Assembly (NCBI GenBank): GCA_963798275.1
Contig: CAWCTB010000005.1
Location: 1 to 64,000, forward strand
DNA from: CAWCTB01 sp963798275
GTDB lineage: Bacteria > Acidobacteriota > Terriglobia > Terriglobales > Acidobacteriaceae
Length of the DNA: 64,000 bases
Reading direction: 5' to 3'
Part shown: piece by piece, positions 53,957-62,319 of the stretch
How the letters are laid out: each line of letters opens with the position of its first letter
How positions within the stretch are numbered: position 1 is the first letter of the stretch
Translations under genes and position numbers: made by a program
Notes under the pieces: generated by a model
What the model was told of the DNA's origin: nothing
Databases searched by the model: none
What the model saw: only the letters and a program-made list of their open reading frames with translations

Positions 53957-55978
53957 CTAGTGTTCGCGCACGGCAGAAGACGAGTCTTTGGATGGCAGGA
54001 TGAACCGCAGCGGCGACTTGATTCCCTCCGCCACCAGGAATCGCAGGATTTGCCACTGTTCGGCCGGCCCCACGTCATAGGCGCGCAGTCCTACGTACGC
54101 CGCGATGGTGAAGCTCACGAACAGGTTCAAGACGAAGATGACCGCTATGCCTTCCACGGCGTAATAAAACCACGCGCGTCCCAGGCTCTCAGTTCCATAC
54201 CGCGAGGCTGCCAGGGCGAGCGTTCCGGTGGAAAGCGTTACGTGGCGAATGTCGAGTGGCAGCCCGAAGAACTTACCCAGTACCGGCGTGAAGCCCAGCA
54301 GGTAACCGAGGATGATGCTGGTGCTCCATCCGCCGAGATTCCGCTGTAGAACTTCGGCGATCCTCGACATTCGCGATTCGCCAAACTTCAGCCGGAGAGG
54401 ATGCTGCGCTACCGCGTCAGTAAAGCGGTAGTAGACCGCGAAGTTTTCGAACCAGCCGCCTGCGAGTGCAGCCAGCCACAAGATCACGCCCGTGATGATG
54501 GCATAGAGCGCGGTTCCGGAAGCGAACGGATGCAGTGTCTCGTAAACGTGGGTTGCGCTTTCGTTGGCGAGATAGGACTCAGAGAACCACATGTTCCACA
54601 GTTTGTTGAACGCGATGGCGCCCAGGCTCACTGCCGCGACGTTGCCGATGGCGGCCGCGAGCTGTGTGCTGGTGATATGGGCGACGAAATCGGCCAGCTT
54701 GCTCGATCGCTCCCGCCCCTTGTTGTCGCGGATAATGCCGGCAAAGGTGGCTGCGGTCGCGGCCGGTTGCTTGGTCGCCAGTACCAGCCCGAAAACCTGC
54801 AGCAGGACGAAGCTGACAGCGTAATTGGTTCCGCTGAGAAAACCCTCGACGAACAGCGGCAGGTGCGCGTCAACGATGCGCATCTTGATGGCTGCGGTGA
54901 ACACCGTCAGCAGGCCGCCACCCGCTGCGGCACGCCACATCTGCCAGTACTCGGCACGGTTATAGGCGATGTAGTGTTCGCCGCTGTGCCCGGTTCGTTC
55001 TACCATCTTGCGGGCGATGAGGTTCAGGTTCTGGTGGAGCAGCGACCGCAAGCTGCGATCCTCGAGTCGCCCTTGCATCAACTGCCCGGCCAGCGCCCGG
55101 ATCGCAGAGACCTCTTCGGCTCGTCCCGTTGCGACTAGCACTGCGACCATGGCTTCCATGCGTGCCAGGCAACCCCGGATCTTGCGCAGATCGAAGATCA
55201 GCTCCACGCTGACGCCCGCCGTCTCCATGTGGTTGTGGACCTGCAAGATCTCCCACCGGCAGCGGCTGACCACTTGCTGCCATCGCGCCTTCACTTCCTT
55301 TGTATCGGTTGTGTCGGCGGCTGCAATGAGATCTTCTGTGCTGGCTACGATTTCGTAGAACGGCGAATCCGAAATCTGGCTCGACGAACTGCGGTCGCGC
55401 ATTTCCGGTTTGAGTCCCAGTCCACCGATGCGCGCGGCCAGCAAGCGCAGCGCCTCGCGCAGATCGGCCGCCTGATGCTGCCAGAATGACGGCTGTTCCG
55501 CCGGAGTCAGGATCGCGGTCAATCGCTCGAACCGCTCTTCTGGCATAGCCAGGAAGCGTCGTACCTCACGCTTCGAGAAGTACAGGGTCACGAGCAAGCG
55601 TGAGGCGTCGGATTCTTCCCGGGCGGAAGGCACCAGCCGCCCCGCCAGGCGTTGCGCGATCTCCGAGGTCAGGCTGTGGTCGGAGGGTATGCCGGCTTCG
55701 GCGAATAGCGAGAGGCAGCGCAGTTCTCGCAGCAGTTCGCCGAATGACGCCTGAAAGCTCTGTCGCATGCTGGCGTCCTGCTCGAGGTACTCGATCAGTT
55801 GCAGGATCTGATCACCTTCGCCGCCCGAGTGCTTGGCTTTGCGCGTCCAGCCGATCAGCTCGATCAGAGCTGCATTGCGGTCTGCCAGAGTGGACGCCAG
55901 TGAGAAGGCCCCCACGCGCGAGATCATCTCCGGTGGGTATCGCGCGGCTGGTGGCTCTAGTGCGAGTGCGGGTTCCAT
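53957..55978 (-). CDS. COG4389/SpecificRecomb family membrane protein (annotated elsewhere as site-specific recombinase Gcr)
   Basis: A 673-residue protein. The first 330 residues are helical and soluble (LVTLYFSKREVRRFLAMPEE, ILQVHNHMETAGVSVELIFD). The second half has about seven hydrophobic helices (WRAAAGGGLLTVFTAAIKM, YAVSFVLLQVFGLVLATKQP, LWLAALAGGWFENFAVYYR, AVIFVLNLFVSFTIAAYVGL). The block TGHSGEHYIAYNRAEYWQMW followed by KQPAATAATFAG is typical of the family. The recombinase label is historical; no tyrosine or serine recombinase catalytic motif is visible, and membrane helices argue for another role. Function unknown; it neighbours murJ. Confidence 0.75.
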   Translation of the reverse strand: MEPALALEPPAARYPPEMISRVGAFSLASTLADRNAALIELIGWTRKAKHSGGEGDQILQLIEYLEQDASMRQSFQASFGELLRELRCLSLFAEAGIPSDHSLTSEIAQRLAGRLVPSAREESDASRLLVTLYFSKREVRRFLAMPEERFERLTAILTPAEQPSFWQHQAADLREALRLLAARIGGLGLKPEMRDRSSSSQISDSPFYEIVASTEDLIAAADTTDTKEVKARWQQVVSRCRWEILQVHNHMETAGVSVELIFDLRKIRGCLARMEAMVAVLVATGRAEEVSAIRALAGQLMQGRLEDRSLRSLLHQNLNLIARKMVERTGHSGEHYIAYNRAEYWQMWRAAAGGGLLTVFTAAIKMRIVDAHLPLFVEGFLSGTNYAVSFVLLQVFGLVLATKQPAATAATFAGIIRDNKGRERSSKLADFVAHITSTQLAAAIGNVAAVSLGAIAFNKLWNMWFSESYLANESATHVYETLHPFASGTALYAIITGVILWLAALAGGWFENFAVYYRFTDAVAQHPLRLKFGESRMSRIAEVLQRNLGGWSTSIILGYLLGFTPVLGKFFGLPLDIRHVTLSTGTLALAASRYGTESLGRAWFYYAVEGIAVIFVLNLFVSFTIAAYVGLRAYDVGPAEQWQILRFLVAEGIKSPLRFILPSKDSSSAVREH

Positions 55979-56056
55979 TGGTCGTTCTAGGATAATAGCC
56001 GGCGCGCTTCGCGCAAATTGGCTTTACCCCAGCGTCACTCGACGCATGACAGATGA

Positions 56057-56090
56057 TAAAAGAAAAGCGGCTGAAGACTGCTCCAGCCGC
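56057..56090 (-). terminator. rho-independent terminator of the HAD gene
   Basis: On the minus strand GCGGCTG pairs with CAGCCGC and is followed by TTTTCTTTT. It lies about 25 bases past the stop codon. Confidence 0.85.
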
Positions 56091-56113
56091 TCGCGATACT
56101 GGTTAGTACCGGC

Positions 56114-57001
56114 TTATTTCTTTGCCGCCATGGTTGAACGCTCCAGGATCGGAGCAACGCTCGGAATGATCGTCAGCATGTCGGTTTGCACCTTGTCCCA
56201 CTGCTGGATCAGGAATCCCTTCTCCTCAAATACGGTGCGGATCGCCGCCGTGTCCCAACCCACAACCTCCTCCAGGATCGGGATGAGTATGGCCAGCGCG
56301 TTATCGCTGAGGATCGACCGCTGGGCGATCGGAGCCAGATATTTGTTCTCCGACACCGCGATGGTGAAGCCGTCACGACGGTTGACGTGCAGCATCACGT
56401 GAATGTCGGAGCTGCCGTCGCCGACATAGATGATGCGGTCGGGCCCCGTCTTCAGTTCCTCCAGCAGGCGATCGATGGCAGCCACCTTTCCATAGCCTGC
56501 CGTCACCTGCACAATGCGCTCAATCTCCCCGCGCTCGTTGTATTCGAACTCCGTGCCGTGGATATGGTCGGCCGGAATGATCCCTTCGAGAGCGGAGCGG
56601 ATCACTTCCACCGGTCCGGCGGAAATGACATAGAAGTCGAAGTGGAACCCCTCCACCTCCTTCGACAAGAACGAGTAGAGCGCGCCGATGTTGGGCTTCA
56701 ACCGCACCCGCTTGCCCGCCTCGTACAGGTGTTCGCGCCGGACCTTGCGAAACTCCGGATCGTGCAGCAAAAGATAAGCCAATTCGCCGCCCTGTTGTAC
56801 CAGGTTCAGCTTGGCCATCCCGCTGATTTTGCGCTCAAACTCGGCTTCGGGGATGCCCAGCAAATCGCTCAGCACGTACCCCGAGTCATTGAAGCTCAGC
56901 GTCTGGTCAAAGTCGCTGGCGAGTATGTAGCGCTTCTTCTGTGGTGTTTCCGTCGGTATCATTGCGATCCCATTATGCTCTGTAAGATTCCGTTGAGACA
57001 T
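56114..57001 (-). CDS. HAD-superfamily phosphatase (SerB-like)
   Basis: A 295-residue HAD-fold hydrolase. Motif I is [14 protein letters not shown] with the two catalytic aspartates, motif II is [12 protein letters not shown], motif III includes [15 protein letters not shown], and motif IV is [16 protein letters not shown]. The helical cap between I and II ([20 protein letters not shown]) resembles phosphoserine-phosphatase-type caps. The substrate is unknown. ATG at 57001 is chosen because AAGGAGG lies nine bases upstream. It is followed by a clean terminator and so is a single transcript. Confidence 0.85.
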   Translation of the reverse strand: MSQRNLTEHNGIAMIPTETPQKKRYILASDFDQTLSFNDSGYVLSDLLGIPEAEFERKISGMAKLNLVQQGGELAYLLLHDPEFRKVRREHLYEAGKRVRLKPNIGALYSFLSKEVEGFHFDFYVISAGPVEVIRSALEGIIPADHIHGTEFEYNERGEIERIVQVTAGYGKVAAIDRLLEELKTGPDRIIYVGDGSSDIHVMLHVNRRDGFTIAVSENKYLAPIAQRSILSDNALAILIPILEEVVGWDTAAIRTVFEEKGFLIQQWDKVQTDMLTIIPSVAPILERSTMAAKK

Positions 57002-57332
57002 GATGAAACGCCTCCTTCTGAACAGCTATGAATACCATTTATGAATACGTTTACAAAATCGGTTATGTAAAGATTAGATTGGTTCTGACCGCGGAAAGAT
57101 GATGAATTCCGATAGATTCTTTGAATTCCAGCCATTCGACGTCGTTATCCTGTAAGTCTAACCTGATCAGCAGCTTCAAAAGGTTAATGCCGCGATAAAC
57201 TACGAATAAAAGGTGAAGAAAACGCTGCTTTTTGGGTGTTTTCGGCCCTTACCAACTGTGCAGGCGCCCGAAGCGAGCAATCTGGTATGCTGTCTCGGCG
57301 CCCGCCAATCAGCCGTCTTGGGACTGCTAAGC
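57002..57332. other. AT-richer intergenic region
   Basis: About 330 bases between divergent genes, with lower GC than neighbours. It has no supported gene; a 24-codon frame at 57027 lacks a ribosome site. Promoters for the HAD gene and the receiver-like gene should lie here. Confidence 0.5.
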
Positions 57333-57683
57333 ATGAGAATCCTTGCTCTCAGCACTGATGAGGAGCTTTCCCGTCTTCGCAAGTTCGCCCTTACTGCCGC
57401 AGGACACAATGTCACTCCATTGAGCACCGAAAAAGAGGCGCTCGCCGCCTGCAAGGGTGACGCACCCTACGATGTGGTCCTGCTTTGCCACAAGCTGACC
57501 TCTGCTGCCGCACGGGTGATGGTGCGGCTGCTGCGCGAGAACAAACCCCAGGCCAGGATCATCTACATTGTCCATCTCTATGGCGAGTGGCCGGAAGTCG
57601 AGGCGGACCGTTACGTCGTCGGATCCGATGGCCCGGAAGCGCTGGTCCGCGTGCTCGAGGAAGTCAAAGCCAACGCGGTTTAG
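57333..57683 (+). CDS. small receiver-like protein
   Basis: A 116-residue protein beginning MRILALSTDEELSRLRKFAL. The alternating pattern (RILALST, PYDVVLLCHKLTS, QARIIYIVHLYG, RYVVGSDGPEALVRVLEEVK) is that of a CheY-type receiver domain. However, the phosphoacceptor place in VVLLCHKLT has Cys-His where an aspartate is expected, so it may be a pseudo-receiver that is not phosphorylated. No kinase is adjacent. It stands between the HAD gene and the small membrane peptide. Confidence 0.6.
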   Translation: MRILALSTDEELSRLRKFALTAAGHNVTPLSTEKEALAACKGDAPYDVVLLCHKLTSAAARVMVRLLRENKPQARIIYIVHLYGEWPEVEADRYVVGSDGPEALVRVLEEVKANAV

Positions 57684-57866
57684 GGGGCATCCTCGAACGA
57701 AAACCGCGGGCGCCCTGCGTCGCTCTTTCGACCGGACTCTAAATAAGCAATCCGTCGCACTCAAAACTGTGCTACAACATACCAACAACTTTCTGCCGGG
57801 GAGAGCGTCTTTACCCGTAGGGAGCTTGGTATTCGGCGTCAACCGCCGAAGAGGGTGAGGTGGATT

Positions 57867-57974
57867 ATGAATGTCGCAATGGTTACCGTGCTTTTGGTGA
57901 TCGCTCTGTTTTATGTCGTGGGGTCGCTCACCAGCTCAGTCAAGACCGAGCAGGAATTGCCGCACCGCTTCTGA
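57867..57974 (+). CDS. small single-pass membrane peptide (35 residues)
   Basis: A short frame that starts ATG at 57867 after a strong GGTGAGGTGG ribosome site and ends TGA at 57974. It encodes MNVAMVTVLLVIALFYVVGS and a short hydrophilic tail ending HRF. One hydrophobic helix of about 18 residues, then a charged tail, is the pattern of small regulatory membrane peptides. It lies before ppa in the same direction, 177 bases upstream. Presence of a good ribosome site is the main support; no family is recognised. Confidence 0.5.
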   Translation: MNVAMVTVLLVIALFYVVGSLTSSVKTEQELPHRF

Positions 57975-58151
57975 GCCGCTCCGCGGGTCTGCCCACACAG
58001 GGCCGAAACTCGCCCACTTGTTCCGCGCTCGTTCCTGGGCTCGACCCCGAGCTTCCCAATACAATAGACTCGAACTGGGTCCGGCAGGCGGGGTGCGCGC
58101 GATTGGTCACTTAGCCCGCGGGCCGAAACTCCCCGCGCGAGCAAATTCCTG

Positions 58152-58703
58152 ATGACCCATGCCTGGCACGACATCTCTCCTGGCGAGCACCTCCCGCAGG
58201 AGTTCCAAGCCGTCATAGAAATCCCCTTCGGATCGAGCGTGAAGTACGAACTCGACAAGCAGAGCGGCCTCATCAAGCTCGACCGCGTGCTGTATTCCGC
58301 TGTCTATTACCCGGCCAACTACGGGTTCATCCCGCAGACGCTGGCCGAAGACGACGACCCGCTGGACGTGCTTGTGTTCTGCCAGGAAGCCGTGGTCCCA
58401 CTCACCTTGATTCAGGCCCGCGCCATCGGCCTGATGACCATGATCGATGCCGGCAAGAAGGACCACAAGATCATCGCGGTAGCTACGCAGGACCCCGAGT
58501 TTAACTCCTACCTTGAAGCCAGTGAGATGCCCGACCACCGGCTCAGCATGTTGCGCCGCTTTTTCCTTGACTACAAGCAACTGGAAGGCAAGGCCGTCGA
58601 AGTGGACGAGTTTCTCCCCGCCGAGGCTGCCTTCCCCATCATCGAAGACGCGCTCGCCCGCTACAGCAAGCAACGCCGCAAGGGCTTCGGCAAGGGACAC
58701 TAG
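58152..58703 (+). CDS. ppa: inorganic pyrophosphatase (family I)
   Basis: Soluble family I pyrophosphatase that hydrolyses pyrophosphate from biosynthesis. FQAVIEIPFGSSVKYELDKQ, YPANYGFIPQTLAEDDDPLD (metal aspartates), GLMTMIDAGKKDHKIIAVA (further ligands), FFLDYKQLEGKAVEVDEFLP. 183 residues, near the usual 175-180. Downstream are dispersed palindromes at 58704-58860 rather than a terminator. Confidence 0.95.
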   Translation: MTHAWHDISPGEHLPQEFQAVIEIPFGSSVKYELDKQSGLIKLDRVLYSAVYYPANYGFIPQTLAEDDDPLDVLVFCQEAVVPLTLIQARAIGLMTMIDAGKKDHKIIAVATQDPEFNSYLEASEMPDHRLSMLRRFFLDYKQLEGKAVEVDEFLPAEAAFPIIEDALARYSKQRRKGFGKGH

Positions 58704-58875
58704 ACTCTTTGGGTAGAGCTGGCCAGAGCGAAGTCGAAGGGTCAGCGTCGAAGCCCGTTACTGGTAGAGCTGGCCTTCAGGCCAGCGTCAAAGCTCGTTA
58801 TTTTCTTGTTCCTCGTGGGCTTCAGCCCACGAGGAATTCTGCGCTGAATATCTCCGCAGCCTCTTAAAACCGAAC
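58704..58875. repeat. cluster of dispersed palindromic repeats
   Basis: GCTGGCCTTCAGGCCAGC near 58767-58784 and CTCGTGGGCTTCAGCCCACG near 58813-58832 are strong palindromes. The first, with its flanks GTAGA and GTC, also occurs inside the nested element at 59691-59810. The second is followed by a CGCAGCCTC end, like the terminal part of the same element, so this may be a degraded copy. Confidence 0.7.
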
Positions 58876-59532
58876 TCACGAAGACGACTCGGTCCGCATT
58901 CGGCTGGCCCGCTCCTGCAGTTCTTCGCGCCAGCCTTCCGGCAGCGCTTTCACCCGAATCGCCCGTCGCAGAACATCGGCATCGTGCTTGTCGCCAGTGT
59001 ACAGGCCGATCAGGTCGGCCAGGCTCACGACGTTTTCATCGCGGCCGACGATCGTGATGGGCATGCCCGCCTGCAGAGCTCCCTCGCGTACGACGCCCAG
59101 GTAGAAGCCGAAGCGGCGGCTCCGATAAAACAGCTTGGTCATCTCCGGCCGATTGAAGCGCAGGCCCAGCTTGTAGCAGGGCAGCCGGGGCTGGGTCACG
59201 ACGAACTGCGCCGTCCCGATCTCCAGTTCATCGCCGATGTGAATATCGCTTTCCAGCAATCCTTCCGTCGTCAGGTTCTCGCCGAAGTTTCCCAGGGTTA
59301 GCGCTCCGACACCCTGCTGGCTCCAGTACCCGTAGTGCTCGTGCGGATATACATACACTGCCTTGGAAACTCCGCCATGCACCGTAAGGTCGGATTGCGC
59401 ATCGCCTGCAAGGTTCAACGTCGTCACGGCCACCTCGCCCTCAACCGGTTTCTTGAAGATCGAGCTGGTGACCCAGTATCCCTGCCATTCGTACTGCTGT
59501 GGAGTGCCGACATTCACCGACAGAAGTTTCAT
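58876..59532 (-). CDS. MOSC-domain protein (YiiM-like)
   Basis: MOSC proteins bind molybdenum cofactor or use its sulfur; YiiM-like members act on N-hydroxylated compounds. SSIFKKPVEGEVAVTTLNLA, GDAQSDLTVHGGVSKAVYVY, PHEHYGYW, NFGENLTTEGL, and QPRLPCYKLGLRF with the conserved cysteine in the C-terminal half. 218 residues matches YiiM. It is separated from rlmH upstream by a repeat region, so probably an independent transcript. Confidence 0.9.
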   Translation of the reverse strand: MKLLSVNVGTPQQYEWQGYWVTSSIFKKPVEGEVAVTTLNLAGDAQSDLTVHGGVSKAVYVYPHEHYGYWSQQGVGALTLGNFGENLTTEGLLESDIHIGDELEIGTAQFVVTQPRLPCYKLGLRFNRPEMTKLFYRSRRFGFYLGVVREGALQAGMPITIVGRDENVVSLADLIGLYTGDKHDADVLRRAIRVKALPEGWREELQERASRMRTESSS

Positions 59533-59607
59533 TGGGATCTCATTAGCCCATCAAAGAAAGATGGTCGTGGTGAATGGATGCGAGCCACAGGCTGGCAGAC
59601 TCTTTAG

Positions 59608-59849
59608 GGAATCTCTGATCAAGCCCAATCTTCTGAAAAGGGGACGGCCTTCAGGCCGTCCGTAAAGGCCGCAAAATGAACGCGGCTTTAGAGGCTGCTG
59701 AAAAAAGAGGTTCCCGGGTAGAGCTGGCCTTCAGGCCAGCGTCTAAGCCGGTGCAATTACTTAGGGGCTTTAGCCCCGGTAGCACGTTGAACGGACTTTT
59801 TCAGCAACTTCTTTAGCCGCGGAGGGACCGTCCATTGACTTAATCAGAC
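59608..59849 (+). repeat. dispersed palindromic repeat interrupted by a nested element
   Basis: The arms 59608-59690 and 59816-59849 together match the reverse complement of 9453-9570. Taking out 125 bases restores the same order and nearly the same length (117 versus 118). The core palindrome GGACGGCCTTCAGGCCGTCC lies at 59643-59662. Confidence 0.85.
59691..59810. mobile_element. nested miniature inverted-repeat element (MITE-like)
   Basis: About 120 bases inserted in the repeat above. Ends are imperfect inverted repeats: GAGGCTGCTGAAAAA on the left and the reverse complement of CTTTTTCAGCAACTTC on the right match at 13 of 15 positions. CTTTAG is present on both sides (59686-59691 and 59811-59816) and as CTTTAAG once at the empty site near 9.49 kb, so it looks like a target duplication. 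Inside are two palindromes, GCTGGCCTTCAGGCCAGC and GGGGCTTTAGCCCC. There is no open reading frame, so it must be moved in trans. Confidence 0.7.
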
Positions 59850-59854
59850 GTTGT

Positions 59855-60299
59855 TTAGTGCCCGCCGTGGTAGGGATGTCCCTTCAGGATGGTGAAGCCG
59901 CGATAGAGCTGCTCCAGCAGTACCACTCGCGCCAGTTCGTGCGGCAGGGTGATCTTGCCGAACGACAAAATGTTCTTCGCAGCGGAACGCGTCGCATCGC
60001 TCCAGCCGTCAGCCGGCCCGATGGCAAACAGCAACTCCTGCGCTCCATGCGCCTGGTGATATTCCAGGAAGTTGGCGATCTCTTCCGACGTGAGCTGTTT
60101 GCCGCGCGAATCCAGCAGCACCAGAACCGGCTGCGTCCGCCCTGCGGTTCTTGTCGGCCAGCTTCAGCAGCGCCGCTTCCGACATCAGCTCCTGCGCTTC
60201 GCAAGGACCGTAGTGCGACAGCCGCTTCAGGTATTCCGCCGTCAGCGCCTGGATCGCCGGGCTCTTCGTCTTTCCGATCCATGCGATACGCAGCTTCAC
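59855..60299 (-). CDS. rlmH: 23S rRNA (pseudouridine1915-N3)-methyltransferase RlmH (frameshifted)
   Basis: SPOUT methyltransferase acting on helix 69 of 23S rRNA in assembled ribosomes. KLRIAWIGKTKSPAIQALTA starts the protein; VLLDSRGKQLTSEEIANFLE, LLFAIGPADGW (SAM loop), ITLPHELARVVLLEQLYRGF and KGHPYHGGH at the end are family blocks. An extra base near 60141 separates the first third. Rebuilt length about 147. It follows rsfS by three bases, part of the nadD-rsfS-rlmH group common in bacteria. Confidence 0.92.
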
Positions 60300-60302
60300 C
60301 GG

Positions 60303-60803
60303 TTAGCTACTCTTGCGCTTGCGCGCCGCCGCTCGCTTCGCAACGGACTTCCTGGCCGCCGATTTCGCCGGCGACTTTGTAGCAACCTTCTTACGCGCCG
60401 CACCAGCAACTGTTTTCTTGGGAGCTGGCTTGCGTGCCGGTTTCTCCAGGTCCGCCGGCTCCAGCCGCCTGGCCGTCTTCCACAGCCGCTCCAGGTCGTA
60501 GAATTTGCGCGCGCTCTCGGAGAAGATGTGCACCACGAAATCCACGTAGTCGAGCAGCACCCATTCCGCCTGGTTGTAGCCTTCGCGATGCGTGGGTTCT
60601 GTTCCCGCCGCACTCAGCTTGTCATCCACTTCATCGGCAATAGCCTGCACCTGCCGCGGATTCGAGCCCGAGCAGATTACGAAGTAGTCGGTGAATCCGC
60701 TGGCTTGCGCGTCGAGTTGAAGGATGGAGATGTCAGTCGCCTTCTTATCGTGGCAGGCGCGAACGGCCGTGGCAACTTGTGCCCTCAGATCATTGGTTTT
60801 CAT
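60303..60803 (-). CDS. rsfS: ribosomal silencing factor RsfS with lysine-rich tail
   Basis: RsfS binds L14 on the 50S subunit and blocks joining with 30S under starvation. The core (residues 1-115) has VRACHDKKATDISILQLDAQ, SGFTDYFVICSGSNPRQVQA, EPTHREGYNQAEWVLLDYVD and FVVHIFSESARKFYDLERLW. After it comes a tail of about 45 residues rich in Lys, Ala and Arg (APKKTVAGAARKKVATKSPA), like a histone H1 tail. That tail is absent in the short classical members. It lies between nadD and rlmH with short gaps. Confidence 0.93.
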   Translation of the reverse strand: MKTNDLRAQVATAVRACHDKKATDISILQLDAQASGFTDYFVICSGSNPRQVQAIADEVDDKLSAAGTEPTHREGYNQAEWVLLDYVDFVVHIFSESARKFYDLERLWKTARRLEPADLEKPARKPAPKKTVAGAARKKVATKSPAKSAARKSVAKRAAARKRKSS

Positions 60804-60816
60804 GCAATCGGCTGGG

Positions 60817-61521
60817 TCAACCTTTCCTCGTCTTGCTGGTTGGTCGATACAAATGCTGTTTCTGAATGTACTCGGCCACGGCGTCGGGCACCAGTTTCTT
60901 CAGTGCGCCGCCTCGCTCGGCAGCGGCCCTGATCTGTGTCGCCGAGACATTCTCATGCGTTTCTGGCAGGAAGTGCAATGTTGCCCCCGGCAGCACCAGG
61001 GGACCCTCGATTTTCTGTTTCCGGAAGAGTTTGGTGACGGCCGGGTTCGGGCGCAGCCCTGCAGGAAGCGAGACCGCCACGTCGGCCAGCGAATACCCCG
61101 GCCGCGCTGCCACAACAAAATCACATTCCTTCAGCAGCGCCACGGGTTCGTGCCACTTCGCGATGTCGGCGAAGGCGTCCATCCCGATGAGGAAGTAGAG
61201 GTGGTCGCTCTTGCCCAGCAGTTTCTTCGCCCGCCGTACTGTATCGAGCGAGTAGCTCGGCCTCCGTTCAGCCGTCAAATTCTCGATCGGCGGGGCTTCC
61301 AGCAGCGATGGCAGGAAATCTTTCTCGCCCGCCAGCGCCAACGCAACCATGGCAAAGCGGTGGTAGTAGGACATGATCGGCGCTTTCTGCTTGTGCGGAG
61401 GAATGTCGGCGGGCACGAACCATACCTGCTTCAGCCCAAACCGCTGCGCTGCCGCGCGTGCCACCTTGAGGTGCCCGCGATGGATCGGATCGAACGTTCC
61501 GCCAAACAATGCCAGATTCAT
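60817..61521 (-). CDS. nadD: nicotinate-nucleotide adenylyltransferase
   Basis: NadD forms deamido-NAD from nicotinate mononucleotide and ATP. NLALFGGTFDPIHRGHLKVA carries the HxGH nucleotidyltransferase motif; VWFVPADIPPHK, ALAGEKDFLPSLLEA, DHLYFLIGMDAFADIAKWHE and NVSATQIRAAAERG with the ISSTxIR-type motif follow. 234 residues is slightly longer than average. It sits 13 bases upstream of rsfS. Confidence 0.94.
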   Translation of the reverse strand: MNLALFGGTFDPIHRGHLKVARAAAQRFGLKQVWFVPADIPPHKQKAPIMSYYHRFAMVALALAGEKDFLPSLLEAPPIENLTAERRPSYSLDTVRRAKKLLGKSDHLYFLIGMDAFADIAKWHEPVALLKECDFVVAARPGYSLADVAVSLPAGLRPNPAVTKLFRKQKIEGPLVLPGATLHFLPETHENVSATQIRAAAERGGALKKLVPDAVAEYIQKQHLYRPTSKTRKG

Positions 61522-61649
61522 GCAGGAGCAGGCGAGCGCGCCGCCCAGGAACCACCCTCGGTCAGGCGGCGCTGCTTCGATTCATCATCCACGAACGAAT
61601 CGCGAATTGGACTAGTCGCTGTTCGGTTTCGCGCCGCTAAGGCTGCGAC

Positions 61650-62312
61650 TTATCCGACAATTTTTTCGAACTGCAGGGGATCGGGACGCGTCGGCGTCGG
61701 AGGCGGCTCAATCGGCCGTAGCTGCTGATACGTGTAAATGATGCGATGAATGACGGTGATCGTGCTCAGCACCGCGATCACCCAAAGCACCGGTCCCATG
61801 CGGTTGAACAGCGCGCCGATAATGACCAGAACGATCCGCTCGGGCCGTTCCATAAAGCCTGCCTTGCAGGAGTGAATCACCGACTCGGCCCGGGCGCGCG
61901 TGTAACTGACCATCACTGAACTGGTCATGACGAAGGCCACCATCACCACGTAGAAGAAACGGTTGGCGCGCGCATAGTACACCAGCAAGCCGAAGAACAG
62001 GGCCACATCGCTGTAGCGGTCAATCACGGAATCGAAGAAGCCGCCAAATTGCGTCACCTGGTTGGTAGCGCGGGCCACGCGGCCATCCACCATGTCGAAA
62101 ATGCCTGCGCCAATAATCACCAGCCCGGCGTAGAGAAACATGCGCCGCTGGTTCCCCGCATTGGCATAGCCGAAGAGCAAACCCGCCACGACGTTGATCA
62201 GCAATCCGATGAAAGTCAGCGCGTTGGGCGAGATGCGGGTCAGTGCCAGGCCGTGCACGATTTTGTACAGCAGCCACTTGCTGGAGCGTCCAACTGCACT
62301 GGTCCAGGTCAT
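61650..62312 (-). CDS. CDP-alcohol phosphatidyltransferase family protein
   Basis: Integral membrane enzyme of phospholipid synthesis. The family signature D-G-x2-A-R-x8-G-x3-D-x3-D is fully present in VDGRVARATNQVTQFGGFFD and the following SVIDRYSD, at about residues 75-105. Six or so helices surround it. The acceptor could be glycerol 3-phosphate (PgsA type), inositol phosphate or another polyol. The 220-residue size and the following YTRARAESV-type block resemble archaetidylinositol- or phosphatidylinositol-phosphate synthases; this remains a guess. It starts eight bases after the greA stop. Confidence 0.85.
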   Translation of the reverse strand: MTWTSAVGRSSKWLLYKIVHGLALTRISPNALTFIGLLINVVAGLLFGYANAGNQRRMFLYAGLVIIGAGIFDMVDGRVARATNQVTQFGGFFDSVIDRYSDVALFFGLLVYYARANRFFYVVMVAFVMTSSVMVSYTRARAESVIHSCKAGFMERPERIVLVIIGALFNRMGPVLWVIAVLSTITVIHRIIYTYQQLRPIEPPPTPTRPDPLQFEKIVG

Positions 62313-62319
62313 GATGCCG

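Noticed and set aside
53957..55978. A true site-specific recombinase at this locus
   Set aside because: No catalytic Tyr/Arg or Ser recombinase motif is visible, and the second half is made of membrane helices.
57027..57101. 24-codon open frame between the HAD and receiver-like genes
   Set aside because: No ribosome site, and it lies in the AT-rich promoter region.
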